Part shown: in pieces, positions 49,912-58,970 of the stretch
How the letters are laid out: every line of letters starts with the position of its first letter
How positions within the stretch are numbered: the stretch's first letter is position 1
Source: Faecimorpha stercoravium
GTDB taxonomy: Bacteria; Bacillota; Clostridia; Lachnospirales; Bianqueaceae
DNA length: 64,000 nucleotides
Assembly (NCBI GenBank): GCA_018712555.1
Contig: DVGT01000044.1
Span: 10,656-74,655, forward strand
Reading direction: 5' to 3'
The notes under the pieces: model-generated
Told to the model about the DNA's origin: nothing
The model's input: the letters and a program-made list of their open reading frames with translations, nothing else
Database searches by the model: none
Made by a program: the position numbers and the translations under genes

Positions 49912-51247
49912 AAGTCTCAGCGATAAGCTGCAGAATGTTTTTAAGAAGCTGCGAGGCAAGGGAGTTCTGACAGAGAAGGACATCAAAGAGGCTCTGCGCG
50001 AAGTCAAATTGGCTTTGCTGGAGGCGGATGTGAACTTCAAGGTCGTGAAGGACTTTATTAAGAGTGTACAGGAACGCGCCGTGGGGCAAGAAGTCATGGG
50101 CAGCCTGACACCGGGACAGCAGGTCATCAAGATCGTTCATGAGGAGATGATTGCTCTCCTTGGCGGAGAAGAGAACACCACGATCCAGTACAGCAGCAAG
50201 CCTCCTACCGTGATCATGCTGCTGGGCCTTCAGGGGGCAGGTAAGACGACGATGGCCGCTAAGCTGGCAGGATATCTGAAGAAGCAGGGAAAGCGGCCAA
50301 TGTTGGTGGCCTGTGATGTGTATCGTCCGGCGGCGGTGAAGCAGCTGCAGATTGTGGGCCAACAGGTAGATGTTCCGGTCTTTGAAATGGGGACAGATAC
50401 CAATCCGGTAGAGATCGCAAGACAGGGTGTAGCACAGGCTGTACGCAACGACTGCGGGATTGTGATTCTGGATACGGCAGGTCGGCTGCATATTGATGAG
50501 CAGCTGATGGAAGAGTTGAAAAGCATTCGGCAGGAGACGCAGCCAACAGAATTGCTGCTGGTGGTGGATGCCATGACCGGTCAGGACGCGGTGAATGTAT
50601 CGAAGCAATTTGATGAAGCCCTCGATATCACAGGTGTGATCCTTACAAAGCTGGATGGCGATACCCGAGGCGGTGCAGCGATCTCCATTCGTGCGGTCAC
50701 AGGAAAGCCCATCAAGTTTGCGGGCGTAGGAGAAAAAGTGACCGATATTGAAGCATTTCATCCGGATCGGATGGCTTCCCGGATTCTGGGCATGGGAGAT
50801 GTGCTGAGCATCATCGAAAAGGCGCAGGAAGCGATTGACGAGCAGGCGGCGCAGCAGATGACGGAGCGGATGATGGCCAATGACTTCAATTTGGAAGATT
50901 ATCTGGAACAGATGAAGCAGGTCAAAAAGATGGGATCCATGCAGGAACTGCTGCAGATGATTCCAGGGCTCGGAGGCAAGATCAAAGAGGACGATATCGA
51001 CGAGAGTGTCTTAGGGCGAGTGGAAGCCATGATTTATTCCATGACGCCCCAGGAGAGACGCAATCCATCTATTTTAAATGCATCCAGAAAGCGCCGTATT
51101 GTGAAGGGCGCGGGTGTCAGCATTCAGGAATTGAACCGAATGCTGAAGCAGTTTGAACAGGGGAAGGCGATGATGAAACAATTCGCCGGAGCCGCAAAGG
51201 GCAAGAAGAGAGGACTTTTTGGAAAGCTTCCTTTTTCCTTGCGATGA
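49901..51247 (+). CDS. ffh: Signal recognition particle GTPase Ffh
   Basis: 448 residues. N domain, then the GTPase with G1 GLQGAGKTTMAAKLA near 107-121, G3 DTAGRL, G4 TKLDGDTRGG, and a C-terminal Met-rich M domain (QQMTERMMANDFNLEDYLEQMKQVKKMGSMQELLQMIPG ... RRIVKGAGVSIQELNRMLKQF) that binds SRP RNA and signal sequences. Start 49901 follows GAGGTTCCGG. Confidence 0.97.
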   Translation: MAFESLSDKLQNVFKKLRGKGVLTEKDIKEALREVKLALLEADVNFKVVKDFIKSVQERAVGQEVMGSLTPGQQVIKIVHEEMIALLGGEENTTIQYSSKPPTVIMLLGLQGAGKTTMAAKLAGYLKKQGKRPMLVACDVYRPAAVKQLQIVGQQVDVPVFEMGTDTNPVEIARQGVAQAVRNDCGIVILDTAGRLHIDEQLMEELKSIRQETQPTELLLVVDAMTGQDAVNVSKQFDEALDITGVILTKLDGDTRGGAAISIRAVTGKPIKFAGVGEKVTDIEAFHPDRMASRILGMGDVLSIIEKAQEAIDEQAAQQMTERMMANDFNLEDYLEQMKQVKKMGSMQELLQMIPGLGGKIKEDDIDESVLGRVEAMIYSMTPQERRNPSILNASRKRRIVKGAGVSIQELNRMLKQFEQGKAMMKQFAGAAKGKKRGLFGKLPFSLR

Positions 51248-51317
51248 TGAATGGTGAATCCTCCGCCTTTTCAGGATGGAGTTTCATAAGCCTAAAGATA
51301 GAAGTGAGGTGAATATC

Positions 51318-51557
51318 ATGGTTAAAATCAGATTGAGAAGAATGGGCGCTAAGGGTGTGCCGTTCTACCGTGTAGTAGTTGCAGACGAGCGTTCTCCGAG
51401 AAATGGTCGTTTTATCGAGGAGCTGGGATATTATGATCCGACAAAGGAACCCAGCGTGGTAAAGATCAACGTGGAGCAGGCGAAGAAGTGGTTGTCTCAA
51501 GGCGCACAGCCGACTGAAACGGTGCAGAAGCTTCTGAAGATCGCCGGAGTTCAGTAA
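51318..51557 (+). CDS. rpsP: 30S ribosomal protein bS16
   Basis: 79 residues, beginning MVKIRLRRMGAKGVPFYRVVVADERSPRNGRFIEELGYYDP, the bS16 signature. Start 51318 is the Met directly before VKIRLRR with GAGGTGA upstream. Encoded with khpA, rimM and trmD as in most Firmicutes. Confidence 0.97.
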   Translation: MVKIRLRRMGAKGVPFYRVVVADERSPRNGRFIEELGYYDPTKEPSVVKINVEQAKKWLSQGAQPTETVQKLLKIAGVQ

Positions 51558-51568
51558 GGAGGTACGTC

Positions 51569-51796
51569 GTGAAAGATTTGGTGGAGATGATCGCGAAGGC
51601 ATTAGTGGAGAATCCGGACCAGGTTGTGGTGACGGAGTCTCGCAAGGAAAATGCGCTGCATCTGGAACTTCGTGTAGCCGAGTCCGATATGGGCAAGGTC
51701 ATCGGGAAGCAAGGCCGCATCGCAAGAGCCATTCGTACCGTTGTTAAGGCAGCAGGCATGAAGACGGACGAGAAAGTCATTATCGATATTGTATAA
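51569..51796 (+). CDS. khpA: KH-domain RNA-binding protein KhpA
   Basis: 75 residues with one KH domain: MKDLVEMIAKALVENPDQVVV, the GxxG loop in VIGKQGRIARAIRTVVKAA. GTG start with AGGAGG upstream. Pairs with KhpB in other Firmicutes. Conserved place between rpsP and rimM. Confidence 0.95.
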   Translation: MKDLVEMIAKALVENPDQVVVTESRKENALHLELRVAESDMGKVIGKQGRIARAIRTVVKAAGMKTDEKVIIDIV

Positions 51797-51804
51797 GGCC
51801 TGAC

Positions 51805-51841
51805 GCCTCAGAAGGAGCATTGTTTCCGATCTGAGGCTTTT
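51805..51841 (+). terminator. Terminator or attenuator between khpA and rimM
   Basis: GCCTCAGA / TCTGAGGC 8-bp stem followed by TTTTGTCTT. It lies within an otherwise conserved operon, so it may only reduce downstream expression. Confidence 0.6.
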
Positions 51842-51878
51842 GTCTTCTAATAGGAGATGGGGCGGGAAGGAGATTAGA

Positions 51879-52400
51879 ATGGAAGCGTATTTTCGAATCG
51901 GTGTGATCACCAGTGCCCATGGCATTCGAGGCGGCGTGAAAGTGTTTCCGGTGACAGAAGATCCGGAACGTTTCCGCAAGTTGGATAAGGTATTGTATAG
52001 CCTTCCCGGCCAGGATGGGATTCAGGGCAGTTTTGAGGTGAAACGTGTAGCGTTTCAGAAGCAGATGGTACTCTTGGAGTTCGAAGGGATTACGGATCGG
52101 AATACCGCGGAGACCCTGAAAGGACGCCAGCTTTGGGTAAGCCGCGAAGAGGCGTTGCCTTTAGGAGAACGGGAATATTATCTAGCCGATGTGATGGGGA
52201 TGCGGGTTGTGACCGATGATGGAGAAGAGTTGGGAACGGTGACAGACATTCTGGAGACGGGGAGTAACGAGGTGTTCCAGGTGGAGAAAGAGCAGGGGAA
52301 ACCACTTTTGATACCATCGATCCCGGACTGTGTGGTAGACATGGATTTTGAACAAAATTTGCTGACTGTGCATCTGCTGCCGGGATTGAGGGAAATATAA
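51879..52400 (+). CDS. rimM: Ribosome maturation factor RimM
   Basis: 173 residues. N-terminal RimM barrel (RIGVITSAHGIRGGVKVFPVTEDPERF) and a C-terminal PRC-barrel (EYYLADVMGMRVVTDDGEELGTVTDILETGSNEVFQVE ... LLIPSIPDCVVDMDFEQNLLTVHLLPGL). It helps 16S 3' domain assembly. Start 51879 has GGAAGGAG upstream. Confidence 0.96.
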   Translation: MEAYFRIGVITSAHGIRGGVKVFPVTEDPERFRKLDKVLYSLPGQDGIQGSFEVKRVAFQKQMVLLEFEGITDRNTAETLKGRQLWVSREEALPLGEREYYLADVMGMRVVTDDGEELGTVTDILETGSNEVFQVEKEQGKPLLIPSIPDCVVDMDFEQNLLTVHLLPGLREI

Positions 52401-52401
52401 G

Positions 52402-53157
52402 ATGGAATTCTATGTGATGACGCTGTTTCCCCAGATGATCCAGCAGGCGGTTTCCTTCAGCATTCTGGATCGAGCGCAGAAACAGGGGCGAATCGGAGTA
52501 CATGGAGTCGATATACGAGAGTACACACAGGATAAGCATCGGCATGTGGATGATGCGCCCTATGGCGGTGGGGCCGGCATGGTGATGCAGGCGCCTCCGG
52601 TGTATGAAGCGTATGCGGATATCTGCAAAACCGTAGGCACAAGACCCCGGGTGGCCTACATGACGCCGACGGGAACCCCGTTTACACAGAAGAAGGCGAA
52701 GGAGTTGGCGAAAGAAGAGGCACTGGTACTTTTATGCGGTCACTATGAAGGAATCGATCAGCGGGTGATCGACGAGATCGTTACGGATCCGATCTCCATT
52801 GGAGACTATGTTCTTACAGGCGGGGAATTGCCGGCGTTGGTAGTGATAGACGCGGTGGCCCGTATGGTAGAAGGGGTTTTGGGCAATGAAGAATCTGCCG
52901 GGGAGGAATCTTTCTCAGGCATGCTTCTGGAATATCCTCAATATACACGGCCTGCCACCTTTCATGAGCAGGATGTGCCTGCGGTACTCATGGAGGGAAA
53001 TCATGAGGCGATCCGCAGGTGGCGTTTGGAACGTTCGATGGAAATCACGATGAGAAACCGCCCGGATCTGCTGATTCCAGAGAAGATGAGTCGGGAAGAA
53101 CGCGGAATCTATGAACGATTGCGGGAAAAGTTTTTAGAAAAAAGTCTTGCCAGATAG
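52402..53157 (+). CDS. trmD: tRNA (guanine-37-N1)-methyltransferase
   Basis: 251-residue SPOUT enzyme that makes m1G37 and prevents frameshifting. Motifs: RHVDDAPYGGGAGMVMQAPPVYEA, LLCGHYEGIDQRVIDEIV, and the knot with ISIGDYVLTGGELPALVVIDAVARMVEGVLGNEES. Starts one base after rimM stop. Confidence 0.97.
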   Translation: MEFYVMTLFPQMIQQAVSFSILDRAQKQGRIGVHGVDIREYTQDKHRHVDDAPYGGGAGMVMQAPPVYEAYADICKTVGTRPRVAYMTPTGTPFTQKKAKELAKEEALVLLCGHYEGIDQRVIDEIVTDPISIGDYVLTGGELPALVVIDAVARMVEGVLGNEESAGEESFSGMLLEYPQYTRPATFHEQDVPAVLMEGNHEAIRRWRLERSMEITMRNRPDLLIPEKMSREERGIYERLREKFLEKSLAR

Positions 53158-53175
53158 ATAGGTTTATGGTATAAT
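53147..53175 (+). promoter_or_regulatory. Promoter for rplS
   Basis: TTGCCA (53147-53152), 17-base spacer, TATAAT (53170-53175); the -35 is inside the end of trmD. Confidence 0.8.
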
Positions 53176-53181
53176 TCGTTT

Positions 53182-53327
53182 GTTACAGTCTGCCAGTATA
53201 GCTGGCAGTCGGCGTCCTTCTGCGGGAGGCGCCTCAATCACTACGGCCGCTCCGCTGTTGCGATAAGCGTATCCTTGGGAGATAGGCTTGCATTAAGAGT
53301 TGCTATGAAAAGGAAGGAGTTTGCTTC
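53182..53327 (+). promoter_or_regulatory. rplS 5' leader, probable bL19 autoregulatory element
   Basis: About 145 bases of structured untranslated RNA: hairpin CTGCCAG/CTGGCAG, then GGCGTCC...GGAGGCGCC. Firmicute rplS genes are known to carry an L19-binding leader at this position; I did not verify the consensus in detail. Confidence 0.45.
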
Positions 53328-53675
53328 ATGAATCAAGACATTATTCGTCAGATTGAGAATGAGCAGCTGAAGACAGATCGTCCCGATTTTCGAGTAGGAG
53401 ATACCATTCGTGTATATGCTCGAATCAAAGAGGGAACCAGAGAGAGAATCCAGATGTTTGAGGGTACCGTTTTGAAGCGTCAGAACGGTGGCCTGCGGGA
53501 GACTTTTACCGTTCGTCGTATGTCCTATGGCGTAGGCGTGGAGAAGACCTGGCCGCTGCATTCTCCGGTGATCGACAAGATCGAGGTGGTTCGCAGGGGT
53601 TCTGTTCGTAGAGCGAAGCTGTTTTACCTGCGTGATCGCGTGGGTAAGGCTGCAAAGGTTAAGGAAAAGATCTGA
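53328..53675 (+). CDS. rplS: 50S ribosomal protein bL19
   Basis: 115 residues with the bL19 blocks DFRVGDTIRVYARIKEGTRERIQMFEGTVLKRQNGGLRETFTVRRMSYGVGVEKTWPLHSP and KLFYLRDRVGKAAKVKEKI. AAGGAGG upstream. Own promoter and terminator. Confidence 0.98.
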   Translation: MNQDIIRQIENEQLKTDRPDFRVGDTIRVYARIKEGTRERIQMFEGTVLKRQNGGLRETFTVRRMSYGVGVEKTWPLHSPVIDKIEVVRRGSVRRAKLFYLRDRVGKAAKVKEKI

Positions 53676-53692
53676 GCCTTGGGCGGAAGCTT

Positions 53693-53742
53693 GTAAAGTA
53701 AACGGGCGGGATGCTATATATTCTGCCCGTTTCAGTCTTTAC
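53693..53742 (+). terminator. Terminator after rplS
   Basis: AAACGGGC/GCCCGTTT inner stem extended by GTAAAG/CTTTAC outer stem. Confidence 0.75.
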
Positions 53743-53764
53743 AGCGGAATCTGTGTGCAGCCCA

Positions 53765-53824
53765 GGACATTTATCCATGGAGAAAAGTCTAGGGGCGTTT
53801 GTCCATAGACAAATGTCCTTTTTC
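53765..53824 (+). promoter_or_regulatory. Leader terminator with alternative hairpin before lepB
   Basis: GGACATTT (53765-53772) pairs with AAATGTCC (53811-53818) followed by five T. The downstream arm can alternatively form TTTGTC CATA GACAAA. The two structures exclude each other, as in attenuators. It lies about 60 bases before lepB. Confidence 0.45.
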
Positions 53825-53886
53825 GTATATATTCTGTAGGAAACAGAATCGGAGAGACCCTACGGGGCGGTGTAAAGGGGAATAGT

Positions 53887-54783
53887 ATGGAGAATCAGAA
53901 AGAAAAACGAAGCCAGAGCGAGGGTCGGGACACGAAGAACCTGTCAGAGCTTCTGGAATTTGACTTCAACCAGGTGACGGATGAATCGGTGGAGGCGAAT
54001 GTCTCACAACAGAGCAAAAAGGGAGAAAATGATCAGCTGGATTCTTTTTTCGTAGATGATATGGGCCTTCCCCCGTTACCGGAGTCAGACGCGGCGAAAC
54101 ATCCCAATCTGACCATGTCTAACGCCTTTTCTAAGGCGCAGGAGGTCAAGAAAAAGGATAAGACGCGGAAGCAATCGGCTTCGAAAGTCTCTGCAAAAAC
54201 ACAGAGCGCAGAGGGAGAGGCGCCCGTCTCCTCGGCAAGACGCACCTGGAATATTGTGAAGGGTGTTCTGGTGTGGAGTAAGGAGATCATCATTGCGCTG
54301 ATTCTGGTATGGTTGATTCTGACGTTTGTTGCACAAAACAGCACGGTATATGGAAGTTCCATGGCGCCAACGCTGGAAAATGGTGAAATGATTTTGATGA
54401 ATAAATTCATATATCGCATTTCGGAACCGCAGCGAGGCGATATTATCGTGTTCACCTATGACGATCCGATACAGGGAGAAGAATATCTGATCAAGCGTGT
54501 CATTGGTCTTCCGGGCGATACGATCGAGATCTTGGACGGTATAGTATATATCAATGGAACGGCGTATGATGAATCAAAGTATTTGGATATGTCTACAGAG
54601 ATCTCGGGAGATATTTCATATCCGTTCTTGGTGCCGGAGAATTCCTATTTTGTGATGGGAGATAACAGGGCGAATAGTAAGGATAGCCGTTTTAGTGAAG
54701 TGGGAGTGGTTTCTAAAGATCAGATCGTGGGTAAAGCATCGATACGGTTCTGGCCGCTCGATAAAATCGGCTTTGTGCAATGA
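53887..54783 (+). CDS. lepB: Signal peptidase I with long cytoplasmic extension
   Basis: 298 residues. A polar, charged N-terminal region of about 130 residues precedes a single membrane helix (EIIIALILVWLILTFVAQ). The catalytic Ser is in YGSSMAPTLENGEM, the Lys in YLIKRVIGLPGD, and the box NSYFVMGDNRANSKDSR is typical. The extension is low-complexity (KKKDKTRKQSASKVSAKTQ) and makes the protein much longer than the usual ~180 residues. It cleaves secretory signal peptides at the outer membrane face. Confidence 0.93.
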   Translation: MENQKEKRSQSEGRDTKNLSELLEFDFNQVTDESVEANVSQQSKKGENDQLDSFFVDDMGLPPLPESDAAKHPNLTMSNAFSKAQEVKKKDKTRKQSASKVSAKTQSAEGEAPVSSARRTWNIVKGVLVWSKEIIIALILVWLILTFVAQNSTVYGSSMAPTLENGEMILMNKFIYRISEPQRGDIIVFTYDDPIQGEEYLIKRVIGLPGDTIEILDGIVYINGTAYDESKYLDMSTEISGDISYPFLVPENSYFVMGDNRANSKDSRFSEVGVVSKDQIVGKASIRFWPLDKIGFVQ

Positions 54784-54861
54784 TAGAACCAAGTTCGTAG
54801 AGTCAAGATGCGCTGATTTGCCGAAATACCGTGTGTTCCGCACCGGCAAGAAGGATTCGCG

Positions 54862-54894
54862 GGGGTTGTTGCAGCGTTTGCAACAACCCCTTTT
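54862..54894 (+). terminator. Terminator after lepB
   Basis: Perfect 12-bp stem GGGGTTGTTGCA / TGCAACAACCCC followed by TTTT. Confidence 0.9.
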
Positions 54895-54930
54895 CCTATA
54901 TAGTCAGTATTATTCAGAAAGGAAATGAGA

Positions 54931-55851
54931 ATGGAAATACAGTGGTTTCCGGGACATATGGCCAAAACCCGGAAGATGATGGAAGAGAATATCGCCCTGG
55001 TAGACGCGGTGGTTGAAGTGGTGGATGCGCGGATTCCCTATAGCAGTAAGAATCCCTATCTGGATGAACTGTGGAGGAGACGTCCCAGAATTTTGGCGTT
55101 GAACAAGATAGACCTGGCGGATCCTGTCAAGACAGAGCTTTGGAAGAGATGGTACGAGGCGCAGGGGTACGGGGTTGTGCTCTTAGATGCGCTGCATGGA
55201 ACGGGGATCGCGCAGATTGGCCCCATGGCCAAACGTTTGTGCCAGGAGAAGATTCAGAAGGAAGCAGCAAAAGGACGGCAGGAACGGGCGCTGCGTCTGA
55301 TGATTACCGGGATTCCCAATGTGGGAAAATCCACGGTGATCAATCGAATCATAGGACGGAAAGAAGCGGCTAAGACCGGAAATAAGCCGGGAGTTACGCG
55401 GACCAAACAGTGGATTCGTCTGCGGGGCGGGATCGAACTGTTGGATACGCCGGGAATGCTCTGGCCTAAATTCGAAGATCCTAAAATTGGAGAAAGAATC
55501 GTTTGTATCGGTTCCATTAAGGCTGAGAATCTGGATGCGTATACTGTGGCGGTTCTGCTCCTCGGGCTCCTGCGGGAGGAGTATGGAGAGTTGCTGCGAG
55601 AGCGGTATAAACTCACAGCAGAGGAGATGCTGGCGGATAATGAACAGTTGTTGTTGTTGATAGGAGCTCATCGGGGACATCGCGTGAGCGGAGGACACAT
55701 CGATTGGGAGCGAACCGCAAGAGTCATCCTGGATGAGTTTCGAAACGGAAAGATGGGACGTATCACACTAGAAGTACCGGAGGATGAGAGAAGTGCCGAG
55801 AAAAACACTGGAGGAGAAGATCAAACAGTATCACGAGATGAGCCGGTTTGA
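54931..55851 (+). CDS. rbgA: Ribosome biogenesis GTPase RbgA (YlqF)
   Basis: 306-residue circularly permuted GTPase of late 50S assembly. Start IQWFPGHMAKTRKMM, G4 LNKIDLAD before G1 TGIPNVGKSTVINRI, G3 DTPGML, and a C-terminal ANTAR-like domain. ATG 54931 gives the family's M-x-IQWFPGHM start; ATG 54925 is the alternative. It overlaps rnhB by about 60 bases. Confidence 0.94.
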   Translation: MEIQWFPGHMAKTRKMMEENIALVDAVVEVVDARIPYSSKNPYLDELWRRRPRILALNKIDLADPVKTELWKRWYEAQGYGVVLLDALHGTGIAQIGPMAKRLCQEKIQKEAAKGRQERALRLMITGIPNVGKSTVINRIIGRKEAAKTGNKPGVTRTKQWIRLRGGIELLDTPGMLWPKFEDPKIGERIVCIGSIKAENLDAYTVAVLLLGLLREEYGELLRERYKLTAEEMLADNEQLLLLIGAHRGHRVSGGHIDWERTARVILDEFRNGKMGRITLEVPEDERSAEKNTGGEDQTVSRDEPV

Positions 55852-56437
55852 GAATACGCTTCGGGCTGAGGGGTATCAACTGATCGCGGGCGTGGATGAA
55901 GTGGGCAGAGGACCGCTGGCGGGTCCTGTGATGGCGGGTGCCGTGATTCTGCCGTCGGACACAGAACTGGTGATTCCAGGGGTGGATGATTCTAAAAAGC
56001 TGACGCCCCTCAGGCGGGCCGCTCTTTTTGAAGAGATCAAGGAGAAGGCAATTGCCTGGGCAGTAGGAACCGTCGATGTGGAAACCATTGATCGTGTGAA
56101 TATTCTGCAGGCGACCAAACAGGCGATGAAGCTGGCAGTAGAAGCGCTGCAGCCGCAGGCGGAAGTGCTTCTGATCGACGCGGTGCATCTGGATGCGGTT
56201 CTTCTGCCGCAGCGGTCGATCATCAAAGGGGATGGAGCCAGCGTTTCGATTGCGGCTGCCAGTGTCGTGGCCAAGGAAACAAGGGATCAGTGGATGCGGG
56301 AGATGGATGCGATCTATCCTCAATATGGATTCGCTTTCAATAAGGGGTATGGATCGGCACAGCATATTGCGGCACTGCGTCAGTATGGTCCGTGCCCGCT
56401 GCATCGGCGTACGTTCATTGGGCATTTTGTAGAATGA
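55793..56437 (+). CDS. rnhB: Ribonuclease HII
   Basis: Removes RNA from RNA-DNA hybrids and misincorporated ribonucleotides. 214 residues from GTG 55793 (GGAGG 9 bases upstream); ATG 55784 is adjacent to the GGAGG and less likely. Motifs: GVDEVGRGPLAGPVMAGAVIL, DDSKKLT, DAVHLD, SIIKGDGASVSIAAASVVAKETRD. Confidence 0.95.
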   Translation: MPRKTLEEKIKQYHEMSRFENTLRAEGYQLIAGVDEVGRGPLAGPVMAGAVILPSDTELVIPGVDDSKKLTPLRRAALFEEIKEKAIAWAVGTVDVETIDRVNILQATKQAMKLAVEALQPQAEVLLIDAVHLDAVLLPQRSIIKGDGASVSIAAASVVAKETRDQWMREMDAIYPQYGFAFNKGYGSAQHIAALRQYGPCPLHRRTFIGHFVE

Positions 56438-56787
56438 GAAATCAGCGCGAACTGGGAAACCGGATGGAGCTTGTGGCGTCCCGCTGGCTGGAACGCCAGG
56501 GATGCCGGATTCTGGAAAGGCAGTTTCGAACGGCGTATGGAGAAGTGGATCTGATTTATCAGCATGGAGAGGATCTGGTCTTTGGAGAAGTGAAGTATCG
56601 TGCGTCCACCGCGTATGGACTTCCAGGAGAGGCGGTGGATGCGCGAAAGCAGCAACGGATTCGGCGCAGCGCGTTATGGTATTGCAAGCAGCTGGGAGAC
56701 CTGGACAGGCCGATTCGATTCGACGTGATTGAATTGTTAAAGCAGGGAGAACAACTGTACATTCGATGGCTGCGGAATGCGTTTTAA
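56434..56787 (+). CDS. yraN: UPF0102 YraN-like putative endonuclease
   Basis: 117 residues. NRMELVASRWLERQGCRILERQFRTAYGEVDLIYQHGEDLVFGEVKYR, a restriction-nuclease-like core with E...D...ExK acidic residues. Overlaps rnhB by 4 bases, a conserved pairing. Biochemical role unproven. Confidence 0.93.
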   Translation: MRNQRELGNRMELVASRWLERQGCRILERQFRTAYGEVDLIYQHGEDLVFGEVKYRASTAYGLPGEAVDARKQQRIRRSALWYCKQLGDLDRPIRFDVIELLKQGEQLYIRWLRNAF

Positions 56788-56805
56788 TAGAGAAGGAGGC
56801 GGGTT

Positions 56806-57630
56806 ATGCTCGAAAGTAAAACCTTAACGGTACAGGAGGAAGGGGAGCTTTGTTATATAACGATTCCCGCATTTGAAAAGACAGGGCTGGTGAGGCATTG
56901 TTTTACAACCCGGTTAGGGGGTGTGAGTCCGGAACCCTATGGAATGAACTTAGGAATCTCGGGGGCAGACGCACCGGAGAATGTACGCAGAAACTATGAG
57001 AGAATAGCGTATGCCATCGGAAGCTTCCCGGGGAATCTGGTAGTGTCCGCACAGGTTCATGGAACAGAAATCCTGAGAGTAGGCGTGCTGGATCGGGGAA
57101 AGGGTGTGGTATTTCCTCGGGAGATGGAGGCCATCGACGGGCTGATTACGGATCGATCCCAGGTAGGATTGGTGACGATTCATGCGGACTGTGTACCCTT
57201 GTTCTTTCTGGATCCTCGGCGAAAGGCGATTGGATTGGCGCATGCGGGATGGAGAGGAACCGTGGGTAAAATCGGGGCCAAGATGATCCGAAGAATGCAA
57301 GAAGACTTTGGCTCGGATCCGGCAGACTTGTTGACAGCCATTGGTCCTTCGATTGGTCCCTGTTGTTTTGAGGTGGGAGAGGATGTGGCCCAGCAGTTTG
57401 AATCGGTTTTTATGGATCAAAGGGCCGAACTCATTCGGCCGGCAAAGTCCAGTGGAAAGTTCTACGTGGATCTTTGGGAGGCCAACCGTCAGACGATGCT
57501 TTCGGAGGGAGTTCTGCCGGAACATATCACGGTGACAGACCTATGTACAGCCTGTCACAGCGATGTGTTTCATTCTCATCGTAAGACCAAGTCGCCGGGA
57601 CGAATGGCGGCCATATTGGAATTGATCTAG
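56806..57630 (+). CDS. pgeF: Laccase-domain peptidoglycan editing factor/purine phosphorylase (PgeF)
   Basis: 274 residues. Zinc-site and core blocks: VRHCFTTRLGGVS, SAQVHGTEILRV, VTIHADCVPLFFLDPRRKAIGLAHAGWRGTVGKIG, AIGPSIGPCCFEVG and DLCTACHSDVFHSHRK. The family (YlmD/YfiH) has been described as acting on purine nucleosides and in peptidoglycan fidelity. AGGAGG precedes the ATG. Confidence 0.92.
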   Translation: MLESKTLTVQEEGELCYITIPAFEKTGLVRHCFTTRLGGVSPEPYGMNLGISGADAPENVRRNYERIAYAIGSFPGNLVVSAQVHGTEILRVGVLDRGKGVVFPREMEAIDGLITDRSQVGLVTIHADCVPLFFLDPRRKAIGLAHAGWRGTVGKIGAKMIRRMQEDFGSDPADLLTAIGPSIGPCCFEVGEDVAQQFESVFMDQRAELIRPAKSSGKFYVDLWEANRQTMLSEGVLPEHITVTDLCTACHSDVFHSHRKTKSPGRMAAILELI

Positions 57631-57644
57631 GAAGAAGGTGAACT

Positions 57645-58970
57645 ATGGAACAGAAGATCGAGAGAGTCATTGCGCATAGTATTGGAGAAGAGCTGGGGAT
57701 TGTACCAGGGGATGTTTTGCTGGAGATTTCCGGGCACAGGATCGAAGACGTGCTGGACTATTATTTTTATACGACAGCTGAGGAGCTGACCCTGAAGATA
57801 CGGGATCATCAGGGAGAAGTATGGGAAGCGGAGATCGAAAAGGAGGAAAAGGAGGATCTGGGACTGGTGTTTGAGGATCCTTTTATGGGCACCTATCAGC
57901 ACTGCCATAATCGCTGCATCTTCTGCTTCATTGATCAGATGCCCAAAGGGATGCGTCCTACGCTCTATTTTAAGGATGATGATTCCCGCCTTTCTTTTCT
58001 GAACGGGAACTACATCACGATGACGAATATGAAAGAGCAAGACATAGAGAGGACGATCCGCTATCATATGTCTCCCATCAATCTGTCGATCCATACCACG
58101 AATCCAGAGCTGCGTGTAAAGATGCTGAAAAACCCAAAAGCGGCCGAGATCATGCAGCACATAGGACGACTGGCGGAAGCAGGCATTGTCTTGAATGGGC
58201 AGATTGTCCTTTGTAAAGGGATCAATGATGGGGAGGAATTGGAACGAACACTGCGGGATCTGGAGCCTTATGTACCGGCGATGCAGAGCCTGTCGATCGT
58301 GCCTGTGGGGCTCAGTCGATATCGGGAAGGTCTGTACCCGCTGGAACCATTTACGAGGGAAGATGCCAAAGCGCTGATACGGCAGGTGGAACCGTGGCGG
58401 AAAAAGTTCTATCAGAACACGGGCCTGCATTTTGTGCATCTGTCCGATGAGTTCTATATTCTTGCGGAAGAAGGACTGCCGGAGGAGGAAGCCTATGATG
58501 GGTACCTGCAGATTGAAAACGGTGTGGGTATGATGCGGCTGTTTTGGGACGAGGCCCAGGAGGAGATCTGTCAGATTCCGGAGGGAAGTCGGGGATATGG
58601 TCGGGTGAGCCTGGTGACAGCGGTCAGCGCGTATGGATATATCAAAAAGATCACAGAACAGATTCTGGCCCGGATGCAGGGCGGTGAGGTGCATGTACAC
58701 TGCATTCGCAATGACTTTTTTGGAGAACGGATCACGGTAACAGGTCTTTTGACCGGGCAGGATATTCGGGCGCAGCTTACGGGAAAGGATCTGGGCAAGC
58801 TGCTCTTGCTGCCAGAGAATCTTCTGAAGGCGGATGAGGAGATCTTGCTGGATGATGTATCCGTAGAGGATCTGAAAAAAGCTTTACAGACGCCTATAGA
58901 TATAGTAAAATCATCTGGAAGGGATTTTGTGCATAAAATAGTAAGTTGTTTGAAGAAGGAGTTAATATGA
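57645..58970 (+). CDS. DUF512 protein: PDZ-like domain plus radical SAM-like core
   Basis: 441 residues. The N-terminal PDZ-like part is IAHSIGEELGIVPGDVLLEISGHRIEDVLDY, then a radical SAM-type cysteine motif CHNRCIFCFIDQMP, then the DUF512 domain with NDFFGERITVTGLLTGQDI near the end. Always near der in Clostridia; function unknown. ATGA overlap with der. Confidence 0.9.
   Translation: MEQKIERVIAHSIGEELGIVPGDVLLEISGHRIEDVLDYYFYTTAEELTLKIRDHQGEVWEAEIEKEEKEDLGLVFEDPFMGTYQHCHNRCIFCFIDQMPKGMRPTLYFKDDDSRLSFLNGNYITMTNMKEQDIERTIRYHMSPINLSIHTTNPELRVKMLKNPKAAEIMQHIGRLAEAGIVLNGQIVLCKGINDGEELERTLRDLEPYVPAMQSLSIVPVGLSRYREGLYPLEPFTREDAKALIRQVEPWRKKFYQNTGLHFVHLSDEFYILAEEGLPEEEAYDGYLQIENGVGMMRLFWDEAQEEICQIPEGSRGYGRVSLVTAVSAYGYIKKITEQILARMQGGEVHVHCIRNDFFGERITVTGLLTGQDIRAQLTGKDLGKLLLLPENLLKADEEILLDDVSVEDLKKALQTPIDIVKSSGRDFVHKIVSCLKKELI

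Noticed and set aside
54862..54894. Hairpin with GTTGTTGCA as another copy of the dispersed repeat
   Set aside because: Only a few bases resemble the GTTGCAAAATA word; it is a normal terminator with a T run.
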